Shown: piece after piece, positions 37,346 to 50,188 of the stretch | How positions within the stretch are numbered: position 1 is the first letter of the stretch | Layout of the letters: each line of letters begins with the position of its first letter | Assembly (NCBI GenBank): GCA_958299035.1 | Contig: CATQJL010000112.1 | Span: 41,234,833 to 41,298,832 of the forward strand | Length of the DNA: 64,000 nucleotides | Reading direction: 5' to 3' | Source: Cylicocyclus nassatus | Lineage: Eukaryota; Nematoda; Chromadorea; Rhabditida; Strongylidae | Translations under genes and position numbers: made by a program | Notes under the pieces: generated by a model | The model's input: only the letters and a program-made list of their open reading frames with translations | Told to the model about the DNA's origin: nothing | The model's database searches: none

Positions 37346-40300
37346 AGCTTTACTACGGGCCTATGCCTATAGTACTTCGAAGGGAAGACTTTTAATCTCC
37401 GAGCAAAACACTTGTGTGGAAAGTTGGTGAAATCTAAGCAAGTCAATGCAGTAAAGGTAATAACTTTTTGTCGCATAGTCCGTGCGATTCATACTTTACT
37501 TGGAGTATGTCATGCGCTACACATCCTTATACAGAGTATGAAGTTACGAGTGAAAGTGCTCCATTTACAACCTGAAAGCTTCTTGATATTTCAGTTAACT
37601 CCAGAATTTGACCCAAGTTGCTGGAAGATTTTAAAGATTTTCACGCATACTTGGCCGAGAGCTAACTAAAAGCCGGTTAAGTCCCGTTGCAGAAGATGAA
37701 CCCTGAGATGAGAAACTCGATAAGGTACATGCAGAAGTACATATTGACTTCGCTCCTCAACGCAGGTTGGTCTTGGGCGGTGAATTCATCCTTCAAGATA
37801 ACCAGAGTTATCGAAGCCTTTCTGAAGAGGAACATCACATTTTCGGGTACTCTTCCGTTTATCGGACCCATTATTTTAAAGAAAGATATTGCTTTTATCC
37901 TTGTAAATACCATAAGTTGTCCCAGCTTCGCAGGAAGGAGTGTCAACCTTCTGCCACGTACCAAATAATTTGACATGTCATCTACATGTTTAACAGGTTT
38001 TACCAAGAGTTTGTGTTAAACTATTTAGCGATCAAAATCCAATCTGTTTTTAGTTAATTTTAACCTCATTTCAATCAAACAGTTCCAAAGTCAACATTGT
38101 CATATTAATAACGACATACTATCAACGATGAAAAAATACTTGCTTAGGATAAAGAGGTGCACTAGGATTCCTCATTTGAGAGGCGAAATAAGTAGTAGCA
38201 AGGTACTTCAAGCTACCATTTGTAGTCTTTTCGGCTAAATTTGCATGGCGAGAAAGGTTTGAAGAGAAATTCATTCTTAAATCACTGCTGAAAGCAATCA
38301 AGATGTTTTAGATTAAGTTCGTGATTGTTCTGTGCTTGTTTAAAACAGTAAAGCAACTTTAGACTTATCACAGATTCTCTTTATCTTACCGGAAGTGATT
38401 TTAAAAAAAAACATGTCAAAACGGACCAAAACGTGTCAATTTTTTCGTGACACATGGCAAGGAGGCAGTCCTCGTAAAATCTATGAAAAATTATTCTAGA
38501 CTAAAGAACATATAATATGAGAGTCTTTTAAAAAAATGGGTCCGGATAACGGAAAAGTACCCATTTTCGACATTTTTTAACTGATCTTCAGCTTCCGATT
38601 CAGCACCGCTAACCACCCACATGGATATGAGATATGGAGTCATCGCAACCGCATCCGTCTACATTTTCAAAAGCAAAAAAATCCATCATCCCTTTATATG
38701 TGTGAGTTTTTGCAAGATTTTGTGAAAAAAGGGGGCTTGGCTGGTTGACTGTGGTCTGAATGAGAAGTTGGAAGCCGCCAATCAAGCGAAGGAGGCAGTG
38801 GCATACAAAGAATATTGAGATACTAACTCGCTGCTCTGGGGTTTCGCGACCATTCTTGTAAAATTTGCCGCACCCATAACGCAGGTATTTGTGCAGTCTA
38901 TAATGAGAAGCGAGTGGTTTTGAGAGTGTTCCACCTCTCTATACCATACAAAAGCAAGAGCTAAAGATGAACTTCTTCCCTTTGATGCACCGTTGGGATT
39001 GATGGTCATATTTTGACTAGAATGTCTCCCTCGCATGCAAGGGAAAGGTAGACTAAGACGTATGACTGATTATACGAACTCTACTTTTGCGCAAGCCCTT
39101 AATTTTGCACTGATCTAGCTTCATGGCGTTAGTGAAAACTGTCAAAAAACTCGTTTTATTTAATGCGGTTTTGCATCTAAAATTTAACAAATGCTTTTCC
39201 TAAACTCTCATATACCTTTCCGCAGATCTTTGAACATGTAAGGCTGGTTCTAACTCATAATCACAGTATGAAACGTTCTACGCTCCTGTTCCTTACTGTA
39301 TGATTACGGTATTCCACTACAATGTCGGCACTGCAATCATCTGCGACCTGAGAGATTCAGGAGCATCTATAGATTTCGTAATGATTTTTATACCAGTTGA
39401 AACTATAATATTAGGTTTCCTAATATAAAAGTTCGGTCGCTTCTGAGGCTCCTACAAATGTTGCAGACAAATTTTAGGCTGATATCAACTATCACTGAAT
39501 GTGCACTTCAATGAGAAACGGAACGTGAAATCTGTTTGAGTTGTATATATTTTTTGATCAAGGAAAGGCGCAAAGATGTGAGAAACCCCAATTCGCGCAA
39601 ATGCGAAAAAATTTTTGACAACAGAATTTCAAAATGGCTGATACCAAAAAGTCTTATTTCTTGGCCCAATGAAAAGAATCGTATCAAATTGTATAAAATA
39701 GAAGACTGATTGGATCGCAGTGATTATCACAATTTCCCATTAGTGCCATATTCCTCACCCTAGGCTTAGGGGGGGGGGTTATGGGCTCAGGGGTCCGATC
39801 TGGGGGCTCTGTGCCCGTTCCGGCCATGATAACCAAATAACGGATTGAACATTGTCGCCTGTCCGGCCCGTGTATAACGGTGCAACGCGCTCGAACAGCG
39901 GGCGGGAGATTGATAAATACCGCCCCAAGTTATTGAGTTTCCAACTCTTTCGGATTTTTCGAAGCAAGTTATGTCCTTAACACAGAAATCTTCTAAATTT
40001 ATTTGTCGTGATTCGTAAGGGGAGCAACTGTTTTACAATGTGAATCTTGCTACAAAGAACTGGACGCGCTTGATACAGGGTTATGAGGGATCAATTCGTC
40101 ACTTCTTCAAGACACCACTTATAAGAAAACATTTCTCCCACCTAAATTCTTAAGTTCCACCCTGAATGCGAGGTCACGTTGAATTTGATCAAATTATTCA
40201 GCGCTTGTGCAAGAAGCAGCGCTTTGCGATAGACTCACAGGCGAAGATTAGATTGAGACTTCAGATGTTGGCCAAATTTGACGAGACCACAGCGTTATGC

Positions 40301-42269
40301 CTGTAATTCGCTATCAGTCCCCTGGCAATGGAATCCCAACGTTACAAACTCAAGCCCAATCCGTGAGAGATAAATGTTGCGAACTTTTTGTGACAGGAAT
40401 GTATGACCCTGATCTGGTCACTGTTTCGTTCGTGTGCATATCTGCGCGACATAATTAGAGCATAACGCAATTTTCAAACGCAAGGACGTCTACAGTTTGG
40501 TTTTGGTAAAGAATTTCGTAGTTTATAAGTTTTTCAGCTATAAAGAATTTAGTCGAAAATCATTTATGGCTTGCTTTGGAGACTCATGAAGTTTCCGCAA
40601 GTTAGTTATCTAGTTCAGCTCAATAGCTGACAGACGAACTTTCAGAAAGATGAATGCACAAATTCTACATGAGATCGAACTTAAGACACAAAGACCTCAA
40701 AGTATCGATCAAGAAGCAAAAAACGAATGCAGCGTCAAGGATAAGTATTTGAAAAGGTAAGTCTTGAAGTGAAAAAAGGGAGGTAGGAAACAAAAAGAAC
40801 ACATGCTCGTTAGGTCAAGAAGAGTAATGAGGACAGTCACAAAAAGATATGAAAGAGGAAACATGTTGAGGAATATCTAGTATCTGTTTTCGGCAGCTTG
40901 CATTCGCCAACAAATTTATAACATTCTAGTTTAGTATTTTTTTAGTCCCTAATAGGGAGAAAAAATGTATATCTGCAGAAAAAAACTGCAGAAATATCAA
41001 GACTGAGATACAGAAGATTTGTTCTTCATCAACCTTCATACATACAGAGAGGGAGCTTGATCCAATTGAAGAGGAAAAATGGATATTGTATTCTGCACTC
41101 GAAATCGTGATTTCGGTTTCCGGAATCATGGTGATAAATGTACTAAATAAATGTACTAGTCAAAGGTACCTAAGTGATAATGATTTAGATTTAATACTAT
41201 AATATGCGGATGATAATGGCACTCCATCCGACTGCGACAGAATAAAACGAAAAACTATGAATAGGATATCGTCTGATGAGCAAAGCAAACTCTGTAAAAT
41301 GGCATCCGAATATTTGCGCAAACTTTGATCCACCTGAGTTTCGTAGCGAAAGTATAAATTTCAGATACTCGAAAAAATCGAACCTCCGTCTCCAGAATTC
41401 CTATGTACCAAATTTGTCCAAGCATGTACTTTTTACATCAGACATTTACATGTACAGTTTGTCAAAATTTTCTACGGTTAGATTACGAGAAACAGAAGTA
41501 AATCAAAACCGCATAGTTGCTTTTTTTCGAGTTTGCGATGAATACTTCTCGAAAAATACGCCTTTGTGGAAAGCAAAAAACTTATGATCATACTTTCAAA
41601 GGCTTATACTGTAGAACCACCCATCTAGGGGAAGCTCAAAATTGATTTGGATTTTTCATCTAGTGACTCTCAAAATTTGGCACCAAACCTCGGGAAAATT
41701 GAATTTATCATCAATGTTTAGACTTCGTAAAACTTTCCTTGGTCTATGATGGTATCTCATGCCTTTTTTCGTAGGCTGCCCTGCCGCGATATCATAAAAT
41801 AGCGATGCGACATTATTTTCCGGACAGCCTAATACACTCCCTTGCCGTTCGTATTCAATAAAGTTATTCTTATTTTATGAGACCATGTATAAGCGATGGA
41901 TGTTTACTGCTTTCGGAAATGCTTGTAGATTTATAGTTACTTGTCACTTCGCGCAAAAAAAAGTCTTAGCAGAGTTTGCAAGTGATGGGCAAATACTACT
42001 ATTTGTAAGAAACGTGTTTGTCTCTGATTTTTATGAAAATTCAGAATTTTGGAGGTACTGAACATTGCAGATACACAGAAATTGAAAATGCTAGTATATC
42101 AGGTATGAAAAGTTAAATCTGAAGTATTAACATAAGTGAAAAAACGAGAATGAAAAAAAGTTCGCAAGAACTCCGAATTATTGAGACAATGGATGGGAGA
42201 CATCTTCATGGGAAGGTTAGGAGCCATTTATGTAAACAAAGGATATAAAAATCTTGTTCTTCGACTAAC

Positions 42270-42570
42270 CTTCTTGAGCATTTTTGGCATTTGCATCCAA
42301 TCTCATGATCCCAGAAATAGGAATCCTTTTGTAATGTTTTCCTCGTTTTCGTAGTAACAGTCGCCTGTTGTGCAATTGCAGTAACGGGTACATTTCGATG
42401 AATCGAGTGTGAGACAGAAATTCGTGTCGAATCAGGCTGACTAGTAGTACTGTAGTCGTCCGTGTAGGACTCGGAGTCGATTCGGCGCGAAGAGGGTTTC
42501 CTCCAAAAATGGAGATCTAACGACGAGAAGGCAAACGAGATCGGCATGTTCACGTCCTCATGGCGCGCCA
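42270..42570 (-). CDS. vab-10: Exon A: distal first coding exon
   Basis: A very strong acceptor (nine T then CAG) is followed by a short leader, the in-frame ATG at 42547 and an open frame ending at donor GTTAGT in phase 2, as exons C and D require. The 92 residues start MPISFAFSSLDLHFWRKPSS and are Ser/Thr-rich in the middle. They end in a Cys-rich stretch (GCKCQKCSRR) that could bind metal or be lipidated, though no known domain is recognised. The acceptor could receive either a spliced leader or exon 0. An earlier ATG at 42561 opens only a three-codon upstream frame. The exon edges are well supported; membership in vab-10 rests on strand, order and phase. Confidence 0.7.
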
Positions 42571-42975
42571 CTGAAAAAAAAAGTACGGCGATTATTAGTC
42601 GTTGCTATTGAGTGTAGGCGTTTTTGCTGAGAGAAATTACGAGCAAAGAAAAATTGGAGGAAACACGGGCGAGAGTGCAGAAATGTGAGATCAGATTGCA
42701 GTGCGTTACAATGGCCTATATACGACGGTTCTAGTTTCTGGGCTACCGTTAAAGGGTAAAATGGACCCGAGAGATAAGCACAAGGTAGAGAGTGATTTAT
42801 ATCAACTTATTCTAATTACTAGATGGAATGGCTGAGGTCCGCGCGTCACGGGGAATGTGCATGTCGGATTGGGGTGTTTAGCGCGTTATTACCGTACGGA
42901 CACTGACCGGTTGCTACCTCCTCTCAAACTGGAGGCATCGATTGTCGCTGAGGTTGGACAGTTCGGACAACTCAC
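42571..42975 (-). other. vab-10: Short intron between exon 0 and exon A
   Basis: This 405-base segment is bounded by a GTGAGT donor and the T-run/CAG acceptor of exon A. It shows no open frame or repeat. It exists only if exon 0 is real. Confidence 0.45.
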
Positions 42976-43150
42976 CCCTTGAAATTGGCGCGACTCGCCT
43001 CGAAAACGTCGCGGCCGACGAACTTCCTTCGACTTACTCCTTAGAAGTCAACTAGAGCGTCTAAGTTCCGCGCCGAACTGCGCGCCGGCACAGTCGCGCT
43101 CGTTTCGGGTCGCTGCGCGAGGGCATCCAGGAATGGTGCGATCACAATGG
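42976..43150 (-). other. vab-10: Putative 5' UTR exon and CpG-rich promoter region
   Basis: This is a GC- and CpG-rich island, unlike the AT-rich surroundings, directly upstream of exon A on the minus strand. It carries two consensus donors, GTGAGT after position 42976 and GTAAGT at about 43032-43037. The only ATG frame in it (starting MPSRSDPKRARL) stops after about 21 codons, so it would be an untranslated first exon with a short upstream frame. The right edge is arbitrary; no TATA box or initiator is clear. Confidence 0.45.
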
Positions 43151-46100
43151 ATTTGCCTTAGAAACCCTGTTGAATCGTATGTCTTTCCTTGGCAATTATT
43201 AGCGATGGCAGTATTGTAAGCAGTACAGCCAAACTACTGCCATCATTCACTCTCAGATAAAACACTTGAGAAAGTGGCACGAACAGTATTTATAGGCAGC
43301 TATCGCAACAGTCGAATAATTGATAATAATAATAATAATAATTGATCGCATTGAAATCACATTTATCGAAACCCACTGTTAGAATACTCAGTCAGCGTTT
43401 AAACAGGCGTTCTGAAACATCTCACCTAGAATTCCCTAAGAAAAAAGCCTACTTTAGGTTGAATTAAGGGAAAAGCTTACTTCCAGTCGAATCATGGTAC
43501 CATACTCTATAAAATTCCCAAAAAAATTTGGAAGAATTTACGAGTCGCTTTCGTATTGCTGGAGTGATAGGCATTGAAGAATTGGAGGCTATTGAATCAA
43601 AATGGTCCTTTCTTTGCCAGATGTCAGTGAAACAACGAAATATCTCATCTTCGAACGGTGTTGGTGAGGGGGTGGTTAATTCAGGTATCTTATATCTTCA
43701 ACTGCATTCTAGTTTGTGGAAAAGTTGTGCTGAACTCTATTGGTGAATTTCTAGACTTTCGATTGAGAATTTTATGAGATAAATGGACGGAATGTGTTTC
43801 CTTATAATTGGGATGGTAGATGTTTAAATAATAATTGGGCTAATATATAATAATTTTTGAAATGACTACACTGCAAAAGCTAAAACAAAAGCGAAATTTT
43901 CGATTGATACAAAAATTCGGCAGGTACATATCGTTATGCGAGCAAAACAAAAAATGCTCAAAGAAATTTTTGTGTGAAGAAGGGATTAGCATGGTAAAAT
44001 TTTTCACGAACAAAGCAACGCATCAGCGTTTTGCAAACAATGATCGTGCGTGGACTGACCCTCACAGCCTAAAAACGGTGGAAAGCGGATTTCAATCAGA
44101 AAATCGACAAAAAGATTGATGCAGCACACTTATCGTAATGGAATTCTTGAAATCAAATGTTCGAGCGTGGGATATTCGCAGGCAGCACCAAACATACATA
44201 ATTTCAGCTAAAGTTTTGCTGCTTTTTCTGTAAAACATAAAAATTTAAACTGTATTACAAAATCACAAATACTTACTTAGTCTTCCCAAATTTTCTATAG
44301 ATGGTATGTAGTCCACCTCAAAAACATAAACTTTTTTATGCTCATAAGCAAAATTAAGCGTTCATCATGTACAAGGCGTCTTCGTCTTTTTTTCAACATG
44401 AACAGTGAACATTAAACTCTACAGTTTGCTTGAAAACTGCGTAATCGAAACTACATGTTGATGACAAAATCAATCAAAGATCGCATAGTTTACTGCATAT
44501 ACTATGAATAGCTTGATAATTCATAAATCAACGTAATTCAAAAATAAAATCTATATTGCTTGAGTGAAGACTCACATCAAAACGTATATACAGTACAGCA
44601 GTAGTGATGATAAGATCAAATTATGATCACGATGATTATGAAAAAAGTGAGATAAGCAGTTTTCATTGCTCCGGAAATTCTTGTATCCTTACTTCTCTTT
44701 GCAGATTATACAACACCGACACGAAATTATGAATGACTAGTCCTTACTGCATCCATACTCTAAGGCTATACTCCATTTGTAAACGTTCCAAAACAAAGTA
44801 ATAACTTGATAAAGCTGATACGAATCACAGGCAGAACAAGGAAAAGTTTCAGGATTTCTACTCAACCTATTGATGATGAGGTCTTGCAAGACTTTTGAGC
44901 ACAAGTTTCCAATGATCTGCGTAATCATGCGCGTCTGCTTTTACAAATACTGACGTGGAGGTAGCTAAAATCTTGCAGCGCTGTGAATGGAAAACATCTC
45001 ATCTATGTACAAGGTCTCGGGAGAAAGAATTTTGGAACAAATTGGGTTGCCTTAGGACAACTTTGGTCCGTGCCGCTGTCAGTGGTTCATGGATAGCGAA
45101 TTTAGAGTATAAGAGCAGGTTCGAAAGTGCAAAGTCGGTTTCGTTACTATGGTGTGAAACGCAAACAAAAACGTCAACAAACGAGTTCGAGTCACAACAG
45201 TCGGCGGGTGCGATCGAACAGTTGCCAGCATGGCAGTGAATATTCAACAAAGGGCGATTTGCTGCCGAACCTTTGGCGTCCGCCAACGATCAGAACCAAA
45301 CCCGAGTGAGGTCAGCACGCAACATTCGGACTTCGTCTTTCAACAAGCACAGCTGTTCACTGAAAGTTCGGACACCTCGCTGAAGCTGACGCCGCTTGGA
45401 AGTGGCTTAAATCTGTGAAGTGATCGCTTCAGCTGCTAATATGAGCGGTGAACGCAACAAATCTCTTGCTAGTTTAGCCCTCAGAGGGAGAAAATTACAT
45501 CTCCATGGCTTTCAAGATGCTAACAGGAAAGTGCAAAATTGATTATTCAAATTTTTCACGTTTACAAATTTAAGACTAGAGAAGGTTCGCTAAAACTAAA
45601 AGCTCCCAAGACAAAATTGCTTTTCGGGTCCACTTTATTCACTGTGAAGAAAGTTTCCGATTTTAACCAGGCTACTCGCACAAGATGCTCTCCAAAAGGC
45701 ATTAGCTAAATTTTTTAGCTATAAATCGTCTTATTTCCCATAGGCGGCACCCCCCCCCCCCCCCCTACCAAACAAAGATGAAATCATTTTCTTCTTTACA
45801 AAGATACAAAGCGAAAACACCTAGTCGACGTGACAGCACTTGAACGTGAAGGTTAGCTAAAGTAAAAATTTCGGCTTGTATATTATGGGCGCAAATTATA
45901 CTGACTTATGCTAATCACTTGCAATCACCCTCCGTTCACAAAGGCGGATGTATGCTTTATATGGCAAAAAACAAAAATCCTTTAAAAGCCCAATTTCCAA
46001 TATTGAGAGTACGAGAATCATTTCCTCTGAAGGAAGTCTGGCATGTCCAAATACATTGCCACACAGGAACATAATGGTGGCAAAGGCTATAAATCGGCAT

Positions 46101-46246
46101 ATACTGAGAAAAACTTTCTTTCCGGCATTTGCACTGTTAACGCCTGAAATCATGGGATTTAGACTGTTGCTTTATATACCCCAAATTCATTTACTATAGC
46201 CGGAACTTTCCGATTTTGTTGAAATGGTTTTTACGTAGAAGATTTA
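43151..46246. other. Upstream DNA with one GC-enriched island
   Basis: (AAT)n at 43321-43343. A non-repetitive, higher-GC island at about 45000-45420 has overlapping frames on both strands (plus frame from ATG 45231, MAVNIQQRAICC...), but no convincing splice pair, so it is not called a gene. A C16 run is at 45750-45765. Confidence 0.4.
45750..45765. repeat. C16 homopolymer
   Basis: Sixteen uninterrupted C. Similar G/C runs occur at 6957-6968, 20280-20289, 29687-29710 and 39769-39778. On the G strand such runs can form quadruplexes. Confidence 0.9.
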
Positions 46247-46385
46247 GGGCCGCATGCACTAACATCCCTGCGGCGAGGGGAGCGGCGTCCCCAATGATGA
46301 AAAAGCCGCAGCGGCGTCCGCACGCGGTCCCTTCATCATTGGGGCGCCGCTCCCCTCGCCGCAGGGATGTTAGTGCATACGGGCC
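46247..46385. mobile_element. GC-rich palindromic PIF/Harbinger-like MITE (TTA flanks)
   Basis: The arms (46247-46302 and 46331-46385) are near-perfect inverse copies beginning GGGCC.....TGCACTAACATCCC. Flanked by TTA on both sides. About 65% GC in an AT-rich surrounding. 139 bases. Confidence 0.8.
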
Positions 46386-46477
46386 TTAGCAATGTGAAAA
46401 TGAAAGCAAATCATCTGTACATCGGTTTTTCGATAATAAGCGATTTGCTGTCTAGCACACCACATTATAGTAATAAT

Positions 46478-46690
46478 AAATAAATCTCTATATATAAAGC
46501 AGAAAATCTGTATGTTTGTGCACATTGTGCAGGTTGTGCAGGTTGTGCAGGGTGTGCAGGTTGTGAGGGTGTGCAGGGTATGCATGGTGTGTAGGGTGTG
46601 CAGAGTTGGGAGGGAGGGAAGTGAACATGCTGATCCGAATATATTATTGACAGGACCGGGTGGAGCCGGGTTTGTCAGCTTGTAAATAGA
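46478..46690 (+). repeat. Dispersed repeat with internal minisatellite
   Basis: Starts CTCTATATATAAAGCAGAAAATC and ends GACAGGACCGGGTGGAGCCGGGTTTGTCAGC. Ends like these recur near 62.5-62.9 kb. The middle (about 46517-46605) is an imperfect 9-base tandem repeat of TTGTGCAGG. Confidence 0.65.
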
Positions 46691-48262
46691 TAAACAAAAA
46701 CGGACTACTGTTGACCAGGTTCTATCTCGGAAAACTCTGCGGAAAAAACTGCAAGTCCTCCAGGAAAATCATTCAGCAGATAAATGAGGTCGTAAGTCAC
46801 ATTATGAGACAAATGCATGCAATGGCCTCTGATACATTTATTCGCTCCTTTTGAGTTATATAACCATGATCCTCGCTAACAAGTTATAGAATTTCTAGCC
46901 TCACATATTTGATTATGATTCCATTGTACTTTGGTTTTTCAAAACTTAGTGTTAGGGCAAAGTCTTAGTATTAGAGCGGAAACTTCTGAGATCAGCTCTA
47001 GCCACCGATATGAGACCATCAAAGTTCAAACACTTTTTTATTTTGATAAAGTGTGTAGTGACCCTGCTAAGGAACTGCTTTGAGATTTCTTCAAACTTTT
47101 TTCCGACAAGAATGCTTCGAAAGCTGAATGATCCAAACGCTTCATGAGTTTAGAGTGACGACAATTTTGATGCGGGTCGAAAATTGCAGTAGATGTGCAG
47201 AACTGAGAGTATACGGAACTCGTTCGGGAATGGGGAACTAAGTTTCCTCAAATTATAGGTTCTTGCCGCCTTTGCGATACCAGGAACCAATCGAGTATTC
47301 ATACCCAACAATTATCGTTTTTTTGGATAATGGAGTAAGAAATCAGTGCTAAACTCATACTGCATTAGTCGATGAGATTGATTATCGACTGACGGCTAAT
47401 TCTGGAAATATAAAAGCAGAAAAAGCAAGAAAATTAAATGTGTTTGCGGTAGAGTGCAAACTTTCATCAATTAAGTGCAAGATATTAGCAGGATTTATTT
47501 CGCAACGCGGGTCGACATGATAACGAAGTGTAATATCAAAGATCCTACAGAATGAATGGCAAGAAGGATTTTCAGTTTTGAAATCTAGGGGTCCTTAAGT
47601 GACTATACATAATATAGCTCGAAAATTCGGTAAGAATGAGTTGAAGGAAGTGTTGAGGAAAAACTGAGGAGGAAAAGGAGGTAGATCAATTCCAGACCAT
47701 AATTTAAAAGCCATATTTTCTCCTTATTTGGGTATACGCACAGAAGGACACCGAAGACACAAAATGGCCATAGGAATTAGGAACAGATCACAATTGGCTA
47801 AAATAACCATATCAATAGAATGTACACTATAATATTCGTCGAAATGCTAATTTTTCTCAAGATTTTGGCCTCTACGGGTGAGACGTACGCAGTAGAATAA
47901 CAATGTATTGCCTGAGCTCAGTATGCTAAAAAGAATGACTCAGTAAGGAATCGTTTATCGAGGTTGGACCTTTGTAAACGCTCAGCTTTATAAACGGTAT
48001 AGAATTGCTCATGCATCAATATTCTGAGCAAAAATCACGCAGGGAGTGCCTATAGGGTGCGCATCAATGCGTAATGCCACCACACCTGCGATGATTCAAA
48101 AGTTTGACGAAACACACGAAAGTTCTGAAAAAGTACAGACTTCGTCTTAGAATGCATATCTTCAAGGTCTGGCTGAAGCTAAGCAAAAATGTACACTGGA
48201 AAAATGCGAGCCGTATGGGGCGAGCCTGGCACGTTCCGGACGCGCAATGTATTCGCGTAAAC
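46691..48262. other. Nothing recognised
   Basis: AT-rich, no repeat family or exon supported. Confidence 0.45.
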
Positions 48263-48355
48263 ATGACGACCGCACAACAGGCTCGATTCTGCACAGATTA
48301 TCCCCTCGTCGTCGTTCGCGCAACCGCAGCCTCGCATTCTGATGCGGACGAGCTG
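48263..48355 (+). CDS. Possible first exon of a plus-strand gene
   Basis: A GC-rich patch carries an ATG frame of 31 codons (MTTAQQARFCTDYPLVVV...) ending exactly at a perfect donor, CTG|GTAAGT, in phase 0. Upstream is non-repetitive, and CpG is higher than in the surroundings. The next exon was not found: the following 700 bases are a mariner-like element. The opposite strand also has an open frame here (Arg-rich) but lacks a good donor, so the plus strand is preferred. Function unknown. Confidence 0.38.
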
Positions 48356-48636
48356 GTAAGTGGGGATTTCCAAGAAAATTATGAAAAGTCACATTTTGCT
48401 GAATTTGAAAGGTTGCGAAGCTGAACGAAACGTTCATGAAAAGGCTATAGCCCACATTTTGAATTTTTGGGACAGTAAGACTGCAACTTATGCGACTACT
48501 TGGAACGGTTATTCCATGCTTTTTGGAAGGCTATAAAACTCTAAATTCGTTTTCGACGTTTATTTAGCAATAAGCAACCGAAAGACCTGAAGAAGCAGGT
48601 GATGCTATGAATGCCGCTTGCCAGTAGTAGTATATA

Positions 48637-49380
48637 TTAGGTTGGCGGGTAATTTCCGTTACACTTTCATTTTTATTTTTTAAAAATCTAAAAAACTTTC
48701 GAAAATTCTTATGTTTGAGGATTGTTGGCGGGGTGCAAGGGTCTACCCGCCGGTACTGTCAGATCCGCGGTCCATGCGCCAAAACACCACTTTATTAGTG
48801 GGAGTACATTTTATAGACATTTTTGTCAGCGGGCAGGCATTCTTCCAGGTGGCTGGGAAGAGATGGGGCGATGGGGTATGCAGGCAGGGTATGGTCCATA
48901 GTTTTTAGCGAACGAAGGGGGATGACGCAATCATGTCTGCACACGATCACATGAGTTAAATGTTGCGCCATGTCAGCGCCCATTGGCATTTTGACATGAA
49001 GAACAATCTTTAAAAAAAGAAAAATTTTCGACGAACATTTAATTTTTTTGAGTTGTTTTTCACCCCTCGTTTTTGGCGTGCTAGTGGCACCAAAGTGCTT
49101 TCATAAAAGAGAGGATGCGAAAATATGTTCTAAAAAAATTATGGGAGAGAAAAAACACAATGAGACGCAGAGAGAAAAATCAAAGAAAAAATGACAATTT
49201 TGAGTGTTCTTAGAAAGTTGTCGTAAAGTCGCTGGCTAATTGTGCATTGCGGCATCAGTCGTACTGTTGTGTACCCCCTGCAGTGGCCTACATATGGAGC
49301 AACTTTGAAGATTCTAGAGAACTTCTGAAACTTTCCGGAATTTTATAAAAAAGGTGTAACAGAAATTATCCGCCAACCTA
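48637..49380. mobile_element. Mariner-like non-autonomous element
   Basis: Left end TTAGGTTGGCGGGTAATTTC after TA. Right end GAAATTATCCGCCAACCTA is inverse, about 30 bases of terminal repeat. The 744-base interior has no intact transposase. Related end fragment at 62903-62964. Confidence 0.85.
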
Positions 49381-50188
49381 CAAAGGAAAGAAGTATGTGG
49401 TGCCACAAGAAAAAGAGCATGTCTACAGAGGTGCTCAAAGATGCTAATCAGAACTCTCTTATAGATTTACCTAGCGAAATTTTGGAAGAAGTATGTTCAA
49501 GTTGTGTATTTCTTTGTAGTATTACGTTCAAAACTGCTCTAAACCACTTTCTAATCTAGTGGGTGTCTTCCGCACTAGTGGTCAGCATTCAATGAATTTA
49601 AAATATGCGATTTTCGAATGGACTACTATGGACATTAATCTTTGAGCCCCAAGGTGTTCGAGCTTTCAACATAAAGTTCTTCCAAGGAATTCAGCAGAAT
49701 AGGACGGCTCAGTTAGGCAGAATTAGGAAATTGAGTGCTTTTGATATACGTAACATTTTTTCTCCGTGGCCCGTGATCCTTTCCTTACTTTAATCTGTAT
49801 TCATTGAGTTTTTTCATAACCTACCTCTTGCCTTTCCTAACTGACAGATCAGTGACGATAGTGTGAAAGGAATTTCGAGAAATTTCCTACAGCTATTAAG
49901 GCTTTTGCTCTTGCTACAAAATACGAGCTTAAAAAGGAGAATATGTGTCACACGAGAGCGTGATTTCCCGCCGTAATTTCGCAAGTGAGAATCCCCCAAA
50001 CTGACTCTTTCTCCAGATACGTTGAAACGAACAAATTATGAAAAAAAGAACGATGTGTGAATAGGCAGCGAAGTCGAAAAGCGGATATACTCAAACTTGG
50101 AATGTGAAACTTAAAAGCAATTTTGAATCTATGAACTCCCTAGCACTGCAGTTCACTTTACAACGCACAAAGGAGCTCCGCCCAGCAG
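49381..50188. other. Nothing recognised
   Basis: AT-rich, short frames only. Confidence 0.45.

Larger units (their letters stand above)
36139..42269 (-). other. Intron between exons A and B
   Basis: Long intron. Contents: tRNA-like head (36633-36715), hairpin cluster (37160-37345) and a G10 run (39769-39778). A fragment near 39285-39315 resembles the interior of the CAGGGTGTCCC family. No supported exon. Confidence 0.45.
3150..43150 (-). other. vab-10: Spectraplakin gene, 5' part (vab-10-like), off left edge
   Basis: Spectraplakins are giant cytoskeletal linkers that bind actin through a tandem calponin-homology (CH) domain and link it to microtubules, intermediate filaments and hemidesmosome-like junctions. 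In nematodes the single member is VAB-10. The window shows only the 5' end: the exon with the first residues of CH1 and several upstream exons whose splice phases agree. Rough order on the minus strand is exon 0 (42976-43150), A (42270-42570), B (28750-28937), C (25944-26123), D (21857-22029), E (4546-5005) and F (3150-3211). A, B and E look like alternative starts. No further CH exon lies between 3149 and position 1, so the rest of the protein is left of the window. Exon F makes the family assignment strong; the upstream gene model is inferred. Confidence 0.85.

Noticed and set aside
45000..45420. Bidirectional first exons in a GC-enriched island
   Set aside because: Several frames are open on both strands, but no donor of good quality fits any of them, so no gene was called.
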